From contig QGUX01000050.1 in the NCBI GenBank assembly GCA_003242275.1, forward strand, positions 1 through 15,627: a stretch of 15,627 nt of DNA, in the 5' to 3' direction. The notes beneath the pieces were generated by a model. It did no database searches. It was not told the origin of the DNA and saw nothing but the letters and a program-made list of their open reading frames with translations. This DNA is from Pseudomonadota bacterium (GTDB lineage Bacteria; Pseudomonadota; Gammaproteobacteria; Steroidobacterales; Steroidobacteraceae). A program made the translations under genes and the position numbers. Below are positions 1 to 6,930 of the stretch, one piece after another. Each line of letters opens with the position of its first letter. Position 1 is the first letter of the stretch.

Positions 1-2
1 CC

Positions 3-410
3 CAGGTGCTGTCCATCATGAGCGGCGAGTTCACCCGCCAGCAGTACGTCGGCGGCACCGAGCGGCCCGAGCTGGTCGCGCCGGAAGGCTGGACACTGGA
101 CCAGCACTTCCTGGAACTGCCCGGCCGCAAGGACATCCAGGTGGAGCTGGCCTTTGACTACAAGGAGAACGTGGCCGCCTATCCGGCCTGGCAGGACTAC
201 CTGCGCCGGCACCGGCCGCCGATGCTCATCGTCTGGGGAAGCAACGATCCGTTCTTCACCCCGGCGGGCGCGCGCGCCTACCTGCGCGACGTCCCCGCCG
301 CGCAGCTCCACCTGTTCCAGACCGGCCACTTCGCGCTCGAGGAAAAGCTGCCCCAGATCGCGCCGCTGGTGGCCGGTTTCCTGTTGGCGCTGCAGCGGGG
401 GGAGGCATGA
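3..410 (+). CDS. alpha/beta hydrolase, 3' part only
   Basis: This is the C-terminal end of an alpha/beta-fold hydrolase. The gene begins before the window; the reading frame is open from base 3, so the GTG at 6 is not taken as a start. What remains is about 135 residues. The segment WGSNDPFF carries the expected acid residue after the sixth strand, and TGHFALEE carries the catalytic histidine with the FALEE tail seen in many haloalkane dehalogenase and epoxide hydrolase relatives. The nucleophile elbow and the oxyanion-hole loop lie upstream and cannot be seen, so the substrate class is open. No signal peptide can be judged. The gene stops 9 bp from the convergent end of the next gene, with no room for a separate terminator. 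Family assignment is fairly sure; function within the family is not. Confidence 0.85.
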   Translation, partial: QVLSIMSGEFTRQQYVGGTERPELVAPEGWTLDQHFLELPGRKDIQVELAFDYKENVAAYPAWQDYLRRHRPPMLIVWGSNDPFFTPAGARAYLRDVPAAQLHLFQTGHFALEEKLPQIAPLVAGFLLALQRGEA

Positions 411-419
411 AGCCCGCCA

Positions 420-2645
420 TCACGGCACGGGCACCACGATGGAAACGTAGGTCGGCTGGTTGGTGCTGCCGTTGTTGCCGAGGGACACCGAGCCGGCGGC
501 GAAGCGTCTGCGGTAGACGTCGAGCACGATGGTCTGGGCGGGATCGGGCGGGAAGTCCACGGTGAGGGTGTCGCCGGTGGCGGTCCAGCCGTCCAGCCAC
601 GCAGGTGGCGGCGAGGTGCGCTCGTCAATGGCCACATACACGTCCGCGTCGCGGAGAAGCCCGAACCACGCCAGCGTACTGCCCGTGTAGGTCTTGGAAT
701 CAGCCGCCGGCCGGATCCATTGCGCGCCCTGCAATCCTGCCGGCACCGAAATGAAGGTGTAGTTGCGATCGGCGTAGGTGACGTCGCCCTGCTGCAGGTT
801 GTCCCGCAGGCTCCACAGGCCGGCGCCGGCGGCGGTGCTGTCCACCCACAGGCCGCCCACCGGCTGCTCCGGAAGGTACGGCTGTACGCTGATGTCGTCG
901 AAGCTGGCCGCGTCGTTGTAGCTGCCGATGCCGATGGCGCCCTCGCCGAAGGTGTCGTCCTCGGCTGTGAGGTAGCTGCTGCCGTCGAAGAAGACCTCGA
1001 TCAGGCTGCCGCGCCGCCGGATGTCCACCTGGTGAAAGGCATTGTCCGCGAAGCTGCCCCCGCTGGCCTCGGCGACGAGCTGCCGCACGCCGTCCACCAC
1101 CCTGTACAGCTCGTTGTTGTCGGCGTAGCGGCTGAACATCATGTAGTAGTAGTTCGCCTCGTTCCGGTAGGCGAAGATCACCACGTAATCGGCGGCGGTG
1201 TAGGGTCCCAGCACCTCGTCGGTGCGGGCCTTCATGCTGAAGTCGAAATCGCGGAAGCGATGGTGGCTCAGCAGGGCGTACTCGCCCGGCCGGTCGCCGG
1301 ACTGGTTCACGTAGTCGGTGGTGTTGATGCGATAGACGCCGCCACTGGTGTCCCAGCGCGAGGGCGTGAGTTCGACCCAGTGGCCGCGATGCCCGGCGCA
1401 GGGATCGGTGGTGCTGAACTGGTACGAGGTGCTGGTGGTTCCAGCCGTGTCCCAGACCGAGGTGTCGCTGACGGCGATGCCGGAGTCGATGGCGAAGGGT
1501 CCGCTGACGGGTGCGTGCTGCTGCGGGATGAGCTGGGCAACCATGCTCCACAGGGCCCAGCCTTCCTTGCGGTACAGGTGCAGGGTGACGCCGCGGTTCC
1601 ACAGCGATGGCGCGACGGCCTCGCCGGCCGGGCGCGTGCGCACCAGCGCCAGATCGCCAGCCGCGTCGAATTTCACGTCGACCAGCGCGCTGGCGGAGGT
1701 GCAGGGCGGGCGGAGACGTTCGGTCTCGTGGTAGAACCCGGAGCCGTCCATCTCGAAGATGAACTCGTTGACGGCCACCAATGCGCCCGGTCCCACCGAC
1801 ACGCGCACCTTGGGGATGGAAACCTCCCCGCCACGGCCGGGCTCCCAGTCCACCCGCAGTTCGCCGCGGTCCTGCCACTGCCCGTTGAGGTCGCGCCGGA
1901 TCAGCGAGGCGGCCGGCAGCACTTCCTGCCTGAAGGTGTCGCGATACACCCCGCCGATGGCTGCCAGGCCCTCGTTGATGGCCACTTGCAGGCCGCGGGA
2001 TTCCCAGTCGCTGTCCGTGTTGTCCACCGACGGCGACAGGCCCACGGGGGACTCCCACGACCCACCGGGATCGCGTGAGATGGCGAACGCCTGCTGGTAC
2101 TCGAAGGCGTTGACCAGGCTGGTGCCGTCGAAGGCGATGTACAGGCCCAGCTCCTGGCCGGTTACGGGCGAGAGGTTCAGCGTTTGCGACCAGCCCGGGC
2201 CGTCGCGCTCGAAGGCATGCACGCCGGCGAGCTTGGAGGCGGGGCTGCATCCCAGCGGTGTGTCCCAGTGGGTGGCCACCAGCGTGCCGCCTTTCACGTC
2301 CACGTCGGCGCCGAACCGCTCGCAGGGTGCGGCAGTGCTGGACTCGAGCCGCGCTGCCTGTACCCAGGTGCCGGAGGGCGGACGCTCGAACACGTAGACG
2401 GCGCCGCTGTCGGTGCCGGCACCGTCATCGCCGGGTGCGCCCAGCACGATGATGTCGCCGTCGATCGCGGCGGAGGCGAAGGCCGCCTGCTGCGAGGGCT
2501 GGAGCACCTGCTCCGGGAACAGCACCGGAGCCCCGGCCGCATGGGCCGCGGCAGTACAGCAGGCGAGGAGGGTGCCGGCGGCGATGGCCCGGCGGCACAG
2601 GTCCCCCCGGGTGCGAATGGCCGAAATGCGATCTTGCTGCGACAT
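420..2645 (-). CDS. large secreted multidomain protein: FG-GAP-like N-terminus, concanavalin-like domain, polysaccharide-lyase-type C-terminal module
   Basis: I do not recognise this 741-residue protein as a named enzyme. The N-terminus (basic residues, then a hydrophobic run ending AAAHAA) looks like a Sec signal peptide cleaved near residue 37. Residues about 55-145 hold two FG-GAP-like strands (AIDGDIIVLGAPGDD and the later FGADVDVKGGTLVATH), suggesting the start of a beta-propeller. Residues about 422-596 resemble a concanavalin/DUF1080-like jelly roll (DFDFSMKART, HQVDIRRRGSLIEVFFDG, GAIGIGSYND). Residues about 597-741 (GDVTYADRNYTF, DVYVAIDERTSP, AGSVSLGNNG) resemble a module I know from the C-termini of secreted pectate lyases and other polysaccharide-active proteins. 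No lyase catalytic domain is visible, so a binding or surface role is more likely than catalysis. The start codon follows AGGGGGAT, and that site lies inside a hairpin. Existence of the gene is sure; the domain names rest on my recognition of motifs. Confidence 0.85.
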   Translation of the reverse strand: MSQQDRISAIRTRGDLCRRAIAAGTLLACCTAAAHAAGAPVLFPEQVLQPSQQAAFASAAIDGDIIVLGAPGDDGAGTDSGAVYVFERPPSGTWVQAARLESSTAAPCERFGADVDVKGGTLVATHWDTPLGCSPASKLAGVHAFERDGPGWSQTLNLSPVTGQELGLYIAFDGTSLVNAFEYQQAFAISRDPGGSWESPVGLSPSVDNTDSDWESRGLQVAINEGLAAIGGVYRDTFRQEVLPAASLIRRDLNGQWQDRGELRVDWEPGRGGEVSIPKVRVSVGPGALVAVNEFIFEMDGSGFYHETERLRPPCTSASALVDVKFDAAGDLALVRTRPAGEAVAPSLWNRGVTLHLYRKEGWALWSMVAQLIPQQHAPVSGPFAIDSGIAVSDTSVWDTAGTTSTSYQFSTTDPCAGHRGHWVELTPSRWDTSGGVYRINTTDYVNQSGDRPGEYALLSHHRFRDFDFSMKARTDEVLGPYTAADYVVIFAYRNEANYYYMMFSRYADNNELYRVVDGVRQLVAEASGGSFADNAFHQVDIRRRGSLIEVFFDGSSYLTAEDDTFGEGAIGIGSYNDAASFDDISVQPYLPEQPVGGLWVDSTAAGAGLWSLRDNLQQGDVTYADRNYTFISVPAGLQGAQWIRPAADSKTYTGSTLAWFGLLRDADVYVAIDERTSPPPAWLDGWTATGDTLTVDFPPDPAQTIVLDVYRRRFAAGSVSLGNNGSTNQPTYVSIVVPVP

Positions 2646-2652
2646 TTCCGGA

Positions 2653-2701
2653 TCCCCCTGGTGGCCATTCGCGCCGTCATGGCGCGGCCACCATAGGGGG
2701 A
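2653..2701. promoter_or_regulatory. long imperfect hairpin over the ribosome binding site of the secreted protein
   Basis: An interrupted inverted repeat lies just upstream of the minus-strand start codon at 2645. Positions 2653-2659 (TCCCCCT) pair with 2695-2701, 2660-2666 (GGTGGCC) pair with 2686-2692, and 2671-2675 (GCGCC) pair with 2681-2685 around a 5-base loop (2676-2680). Bulges of 2 and 4 bases break the stem. All 19 paired positions are Watson-Crick. On the minus-strand transcript the AGGGGGA that serves as the likely Shine-Dalgarno sequence forms the base of the stem. Folding would therefore hide the ribosome binding site. The pairing is seen directly; a regulatory role is inference. 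Confidence 0.5.
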
Positions 2702-2931
2702 AGGATCAGGTGCCGCCGTAGGATGTGCACACCCCCCCGTCGTAAGCGGCGGATGGCAGCCGCCCTCGTGCGGCCGCCATTGCCCTTTGCGGGGAACGAA
2801 CTGGCCGATCCGCCGCCATGCGGGGCGGAATCCGGCTTCAATACGGGCGGAGGAAACCCCGCGCCTTGGGTGGAGGACCAGCCGGGCCGGTCTGGGCCCG
2901 CCGAGGATGCGGTCCCCGGAGGGGGGAAGGC
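2702..2931. other. gene-free stretch between minE and the secreted protein gene
   Basis: No convincing gene is present. The open frames crossing it on the plus strand run antisense into minE, with arginine-, proline- and serine-rich translations and no usable ribosome binding site. It should contain the end of the min transcript and the promoter of the secreted protein gene. I see no clear -35/-10 pair and no U-tract terminator. It contains a hairpin at 2753-2780, listed separately, and some C and G runs. No riboswitch or tRNA pattern was recognised. Confidence 0.5.
2753..2780. repeat. inverted repeat in the gap downstream of minE
   Basis: ATGGCAGCCGC (2753-2763) and GCGGCCGCCAT (2770-2780) are inverted repeats of 11 bp with one mismatch around a 6-base loop. 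It lies about 150 bases beyond the minE stop and has no T-run on either side. It could be a transcript-end structure or simply a chance pairing in GC-rich DNA. Confidence 0.35.
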
Positions 2932-3186
2932 TCAGCCGTCCTTGCCGGGCAGCGAGACCGACAGCTCGAGCACTTCGCGACCGTCCTCGCGTTCGACGTT
3001 CACCTTGACGGCGTCGGGCTCGACCTTCACGTACTTGCGGATCACTTCCAGCAGTTCGCGCCTGAGCAGGGGCAGGTAGTCCGGTCCGCCGCGGGTGCTG
3101 CGTTCCTGGGCCACGATGATGCGCAGGCGTTCCTTGGCCACCGAGGCCGAGGGCGGAGTGCGACGGAACAGGGCCAGCAGTCCCAT
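2932..3186 (-). CDS. minE: MinE, topological specificity factor of cell division
   Basis: MinE stimulates the ATPase of membrane-bound MinD and so drives the pole-to-pole oscillation that keeps the division inhibitor MinCD away from mid-cell. The protein has 84 residues, close to the usual 80-90. The N-terminal amphipathic segment MGLLALFRR fits the membrane-targeting sequence. The segment around ERLRIIVAQER (19-29) is the MinD-contacting helix/strand. DYLPLLRRELLEVIRKYV (36-53) is the conserved helix of the dimerisation domain. I chose the ATG at 3186 because a GGAGG (complement of 3193-3197) sits six bases upstream. A TTG two codons earlier, at 3192, would overlap that site. Only two bases separate it from the minD stop, so the two are almost certainly co-translated. 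Confidence 0.97.
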   Translation of the reverse strand: MGLLALFRRTPPSASVAKERLRIIVAQERSTRGGPDYLPLLRRELLEVIRKYVKVEPDAVKVNVEREDGREVLELSVSLPGKDG

Positions 3187-3188
3187 GG

Positions 3189-4001
3189 TCAACCTCCGAA
3201 CATGCGGGCGAAGAATCCTTTCTTCGGTGCGTCGACGAATCGCATGGGCAGATCAGCGCCGAGCAGGCGCTCCACGGCGTCGGCGTAGGCCTGCGCCGCC
3301 TCGCTGTCCTCGTTGAGGATCACCGGGGTGCCGGCATTGGAGGAGGTCAGCACGTCGGCGGATTCGGGGATCACGCCGATCACGTCGATGCCGAGGATCT
3401 CCTTCACGTCGGCCACGCTGAGCATCTCGCCGGCGGCCACGCGCCGCGGGCTGTAGCGGGTCAGCAGCAGGTGCTCCCTGACGCCGCCTTCGCCCTTCTC
3501 GGCCCGGGCGGTCTTGCTGGCCAGCAGGCCCAGGATGCGGTCGGAATCGCGCACCGAGGAGACTTCCGGGTTCACCACCACCACGGCGCGGTCGGCGTAG
3601 TACATGGCCAGGTGCGCGCCCTTCTCGATGCCGGCGGGGGAGTCGCAGATGATGTAGTCGAAGCCGTCGCCGGTGAGCTCGTCGAACACCTTGCGCACGC
3701 CCTCCAGCGTGAGCGCGTCCTTGTCGCGGGTCTGGGAGGCCGCGAGGATGTACAGCGTCTCCAGCCGCTTGTCCTTGATCAGCGCCTGCTTCAGCGTGCA
3801 ATCGCCCTGGATCACGTTGACGAAGTCGTACACGACCCGCCGCTCGCAACCCATGATGAGGTCGAGGTTGCGCAGGCCGATGTCGAAGTCGATCACGGCC
3901 ACCTTCTTGCCCTTGCGTGCCAGTCCGCAGGACAGGCTGGCCGAGGTGGTCGTCTTGCCGACGCCGCCCTTGCCTGAAGTCACGACGATGATTTCAGTCA
4001 C
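3189..4001 (-). CDS. minD: MinD, septum-site-determining ATPase
   Basis: MinD is a ParA/MinD-type deviant Walker A ATPase. It binds the inner membrane as an ATP dimer, recruits MinC, and is displaced by MinE. The 270-residue length is the same as in Escherichia coli. The deviant P-loop KGGVGKTT covers residues 11-18, with signature K11 and Walker K16. The switch segment DFDIGLRNLD starts at 38, and the Walker B region is YIICDSPAG (117-124). The C-terminal amphipathic membrane-targeting helix is KKGFFARMFGG (260-270). I chose the GTG at 3999-4001 because the protein then begins VTEIIVVTSGKGG as the family does. A longer frame with an ATG at 4097 runs into minC and adds unrelated residues. GGAAG lies about ten bases upstream of the GTG. 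It is the middle gene of the min cluster. Confidence 0.98.
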   Translation of the reverse strand: MTEIIVVTSGKGGVGKTTTSASLSCGLARKGKKVAVIDFDIGLRNLDLIMGCERRVVYDFVNVIQGDCTLKQALIKDKRLETLYILAASQTRDKDALTLEGVRKVFDELTGDGFDYIICDSPAGIEKGAHLAMYYADRAVVVVNPEVSSVRDSDRILGLLASKTARAEKGEGGVREHLLLTRYSPRRVAAGEMLSVADVKEILGIDVIGVIPESADVLTSSNAGTPVILNEDSEAAQAYADAVERLLGADLPMRFVDAPKKGFFARMFGG

Positions 4002-4038
4002 TTGGTGGTTTCTTCCGTTGGGTGGTTGGAAAGGGGGG

Positions 4039-4788
4039 TCAGGCGTCGAGGCGGGCGAAGCGCAGTTCCTCGCCCGCCAGCAATGCCTGCACCGCACGGC
4101 CGGCCAATTCCGCCGGCAGCTGCTCGAAGACCTTGAACACGCCGGCCACGGCGACCAGTTCGGCCCGGAACTCGGTGGTGAACACGCGCGCGGAGCTGTC
4201 GCCGCGCACGCCGGCCATGGCGCGGCCGCGCAGCGCGCCGTACACGTGCACGCAGCCGTCGGCCATCACCTCGGCGCCGGCGCCGACCGTGCCGATGACC
4301 ACGAGGTCGCGCTCGCGCGCATACAGGCGCTGGCCCGAGCGCACCGGCTGGGTGTGGATCAGCGCCGGCTGCGCCTGCGCCTGCGGCGGAGGCTGCGGGG
4401 CGGGAGCGGGGGCCACGGCGGTGACCGGCGCGCGCGCCGGGGCGGGATTCTGCGGCTTGAAGCCGGAGATCACCGGCAGGTCCACCGCCTTCGCCAGCGC
4501 CGCGCTGTTCGGGCCCTCGGCCACGCCGACCACCTTCACGCCGCCGCGCTGGACCGCATCGATCACACCGCGCAGTTCCTCGGCGGCGGGCTCGCCATCC
4601 AGCTCATTGAGGTCCAGGCACACCGCCGTCTGCTGGAAGAAGCGCGGCGCGATGGCCAGCTTGCCCGTCAGTTCGTCCAGGATGGCGCCGGGATCGGTGC
4701 TGCGCAGTTTCATCTGCAGCAGTCCGACCTGGGCGTAGCGGAGGTCCAGCGCCGTCTTCTGCGCGGCGGCTTCGGCGGTCGTGCTCAT
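4039..4788 (-). CDS. minC: MinC, division-septum inhibitor
   Basis: MinC blocks FtsZ polymerisation at the poles when recruited by MinD. The protein has 249 residues. Residues 1 to about 112 form the N-terminal FtsZ-interacting domain (LDLRYAQVGLLQMKL, QTAVCLDLNEL, VVGVAEGP). A long Ala/Pro/Gln-rich linker fills about 113-146. The C-terminal beta-helix domain starts with the conserved RSGQ (150-153) and contains DLVVIGTVGAGAEVMADG and HVYGALRGRAMAG, the MinD-binding signature. The linker is proline-rich and rather long, a common variation. It is first in the min cluster, 37 bp ahead of minD, and lies 61 bp downstream of a serine hydrolase gene on the same strand. No clear promoter is visible in that 61-bp gap, so read-through from upstream is possible. 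Confidence 0.97.
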   Translation of the reverse strand: MSTTAEAAAQKTALDLRYAQVGLLQMKLRSTDPGAILDELTGKLAIAPRFFQQTAVCLDLNELDGEPAAEELRGVIDAVQRGGVKVVGVAEGPNSAALAKAVDLPVISGFKPQNPAPARAPVTAVAPAPAPQPPPQAQAQPALIHTQPVRSGQRLYARERDLVVIGTVGAGAEVMADGCVHVYGALRGRAMAGVRGDSSARVFTTEFRAELVAVAGVFKVFEQLPAELAGRAVQALLAGEELRFARLDA

Positions 4789-4849
4789 CGGGGCCGTGAG
4801 TGTACCGGACCTGTGCCGCCACCGGCAGTGTTCGCGAATGCCAACAGTG

Positions 4850-6127
4850 TCAGTCCGCGATGGCCTGGTACACCAGCGTCTGGAATTCCTTCAGCAGGCG
4901 TTCGTCGTACGGATGCTTTTGCGCCATCAACACGGCCACCAGTTTCTCTTCCGGATCGACGGTGAACCACGTGGTGGCCGCGCCGCTCCAGCCGAAGGCG
5001 CCCGTCGAGCCCAGGTTGGCGGCCGCGGCGGGATCGAGCGTCACCGAGACGCCGAGGCCGTAGCCCTCGCCGGGCGCCATCGTTCCCGGCTGCCCGCCCT
5101 GCGTGATGTGGGGCGGCAAATGGTTGGTGGACATCAACTGGACCGTCTTGCTGCCCAGGATGCGCACGCCGTCGAGTTCGCCGCCATTGGCCAGCATCTG
5201 CGCGAAGCGCGCGTAGTCCATGGCCGTGGACCACAGCCCCAGCGTGCCAAAGGGATGCCCGGCGAAGCGCTCGTAGGTGGACGGTCGCATGTCGACGGCC
5301 GGGTTGGCCGGCATTTCCTCGGGCACGTCGTGCAGGGTCGCCACCCGGTGGCGCTTCTCCGGCGGCACGCCGTAGCCGGTGTCCTTCATGCCCAGCGGGC
5401 CGAAGATGCGCTGCGCGAGGAACTGGTCGATCGGCAGGCCCGAGAAGATCTCGACCAGGCGCGCCTGCACGTCATGGCCGTAACCGTACAGCCACTGCTC
5501 CCCGGGGTGGTAGAGCAGGGGAACCTTGCCCAGCAGCTCCATCTGCTGCGCCAGGGACTCCATGGTGTTCACCCAGATGCGGTTCTCGCGGTACAGGCGG
5601 GCCACCGGCTCGGGGCCGCCGCCGGCGCCGATGCCCAAGGTGTGGCGCATGGCGTCCTGGATGGTGGGCTTGCGGCGCGGGGTCTCCAGCCGCGGCGCGC
5701 CGTTGGCGTCCACGCCGGCATGCACCATCAGGCCCCGGAATTCCGGGATGTAGCGTTCCAGCGGATCGGAGAGCTGGAAGTGGCCCTCCTCGTACAGCAT
5801 CAGCAGCGCCACGCTGACCACCGGCTTGGTCATCGAGTAGATGCGGAAGATGTCGTCGTTGCGCATGGGCCGTGCCGAGGGGCGGTCCGACACGCCGTAG
5901 CTCCTGTGGTGGACGATGGCGCCATTGCGCGCCACCAGCACCACCGCGCCGGGGATGCGGCCCTCGCGCACGTGGCGCTCCATCGCGGCATCCAGCCTGG
6001 CGATGCCGGCCTGCGACAGGCCGGCGCGCGCCGGGGCAAGGGTGGGCAGGTCGCGCGCGGCCGCGCGGGGCGGCAGCACCGAGGCGGCGGCGATGGACAG
6101 TGCGAGGATGGCGATGTGCCTGCGCAT
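4850..6127 (-). CDS. exported serine hydrolase of the beta-lactamase/esterase (class C) fold
   Basis: This 425-residue protein belongs to the serine beta-lactamase-like family (PF00144), which includes class C beta-lactamases, DD-peptidases and family VIII esterases. A Sec signal peptide covers about residues 1-24. The catalytic S-x-x-K is SMTK (S98, K101). The second motif tyrosine lies in WLYGYGHD (Y214 or Y216). The third motif is GWSG (379-382) instead of a KTG. The W-x-G form is typical of esterases, so an esterase or peptidase role is more likely than antibiotic resistance. I chose the ATG at 6127 because AGGGGGAGA precedes it and the signal peptide follows at once; the frame is open further upstream but runs into the divergent gene. 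It lies head-to-head with a phosphatase gene (87 bp apart) and just upstream of minC. The substrate is unknown. Confidence 0.92.
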   Translation of the reverse strand: MRRHIAILALSIAAASVLPPRAAARDLPTLAPARAGLSQAGIARLDAAMERHVREGRIPGAVVLVARNGAIVHHRSYGVSDRPSARPMRNDDIFRIYSMTKPVVSVALLMLYEEGHFQLSDPLERYIPEFRGLMVHAGVDANGAPRLETPRRKPTIQDAMRHTLGIGAGGGPEPVARLYRENRIWVNTMESLAQQMELLGKVPLLYHPGEQWLYGYGHDVQARLVEIFSGLPIDQFLAQRIFGPLGMKDTGYGVPPEKRHRVATLHDVPEEMPANPAVDMRPSTYERFAGHPFGTLGLWSTAMDYARFAQMLANGGELDGVRILGSKTVQLMSTNHLPPHITQGGQPGTMAPGEGYGLGVSVTLDPAAAANLGSTGAFGWSGAATTWFTVDPEEKLVAVLMAQKHPYDERLLKEFQTLVYQAIAD

Positions 6128-6215
6128 GGCTTCTCCCCCTTCGTTCTGGTTAGCATGGGCCCGTCCCGGGCGCTTCCGGGTCCCGGCTCCCCGCATAGAG
6201 GAAAACAGAACGTCG

Positions 6216-6887
6216 ATGGCTGCAAGTCGCCTGCTGGCCGGCCTCGTGGTCGTGGTGCTTACGGCCTGCCAGAGCAACCCGCCCATCTCCGGCGCGGTGC
6301 ACTGGTACCGCAATTCGGCCGAGATGAAGGCCGTCTACGAGCAGACCTTCGCCGTGGCCGTGCGCGAGCTGCGCGCCCGGGCGGAAGGCCGGCCGCGCGG
6401 CGGCTGGGCCGTGATCATGGACGTGGACGAAACCGTGCTCGACAACTCCGGCTACGTGGTCGAGTTCGGGCGTTACACGCCAAGGACCTGGGACATCTGG
6501 ACGGCGCGCGGGGTCGCCCCGGCGCTGCCCGGCGCGGTGCGCTTCACCCGCACCGTGCGCGAGGAACTGGGCGGCGTGGTGGTGCTGGTGACCAACCGCG
6601 AACAGAAGGCCTGCGCCGACACGGAGGCCAACCTGGCACGGGTTGGCATCACCTACGATCGCATCCTGTGCAAGTCCGGCACCTCGGACAAGAATCCGCG
6701 CTTTGCGGCCGTCCGGTCCGGCGAGGGCGGCCTGCCGCCGCTGGAGGTGCTGATGTGGCTGGGCGACAACATCGAGGATTTCCCGGGCATGTCGCAGCAG
6801 CAGTACGACCTCACGGAGTTCGGCACGCGCTTCTTCGTGCTGCCGAATCCCAGCTACGGGTCGTGGGAGGCGCTGCCCCGGCGATGA
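6216..6887 (+). CDS. class C acid phosphatase lipoprotein, e(P4)-type HAD hydrolase
   Basis: This 223-residue protein matches the HAD-superfamily acid phosphatases related to lipoprotein e(P4) of Haemophilus, which dephosphorylate nucleotides and other phosphomonoesters outside the cytoplasm. The N-terminus is a lipoprotein signal with lipobox LTAC, so C18 should be lipidated. HAD motif I is DVDET (D69 nucleophile, D71 acid/base). Motif II is the threonine of VTNREQ (T126). A conserved lysine lies in LCKSGTSDK (K153 or K159). Motif IV is GDNIEDF (D184, D188). PGAVRF and the W-x-x-W before it (WDIW, 92-95) are also family features. The length is near the short end for the family. The ATG at 6216 was chosen because the lipoprotein signal starts there; GAGGA lies about 13 bases upstream, so the ribosome site is weak. 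The enzyme class is confident; the natural substrate is not known. Confidence 0.93.
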   Translation: MAASRLLAGLVVVVLTACQSNPPISGAVHWYRNSAEMKAVYEQTFAVAVRELRARAEGRPRGGWAVIMDVDETVLDNSGYVVEFGRYTPRTWDIWTARGVAPALPGAVRFTRTVREELGGVVVLVTNREQKACADTEANLARVGITYDRILCKSGTSDKNPRFAAVRSGEGGLPPLEVLMWLGDNIEDFPGMSQQQYDLTEFGTRFFVLPNPSYGSWEALPRR

Positions 6888-6897
6888 GGCCGGCGAT

Positions 6898-6930
6898 GCC
6901 GCCCGGTGGGCGCTTCAGCTTCCGGGCGGC
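6898..6930. terminator. perfect 9-bp inverted repeat between convergent genes, possible transcript end
   Basis: GCCGCCCGG (6898-6906) and CCGGGCGGC (6922-6930) are perfect inverted repeats around a 15-base loop. They lie between the phosphatase stop at 6887 and the last codons of the convergent lipoprotein gene, whose stop at 6915-6917 is inside the loop. The position suits a bidirectional terminator, but neither side has a run of T, so it is not a typical intrinsic terminator. Confidence 0.35.

Noticed and set aside
720..2078. Plus-strand open frame of 452 codons inside the secreted protein gene
   Set aside because: The minus-strand gene has a signal peptide and several recognisable modules. 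The plus-strand product is a Val/Ala/Gly/His-rich shadow.
2723..3079. Plus-strand open frame starting in the gap downstream of minE
   Set aside because: It has no ribosome binding site and a biased Arg/Pro/Ser/Gly composition, and it runs antisense into minE.
4814..4827. TGCCG-N4-CGGCA hairpin between the serine hydrolase and minC, considered as a terminator
   Set aside because: The stem is only 5 bp and no T-run follows, which is too weak in DNA of this GC content.
4850..6127. Beta-lactamase conferring antibiotic resistance
   Set aside because: The S-x-x-K motif is present, but the KTG-type third motif is replaced by a W-x-G form as in esterases. A resistance role is not supported.
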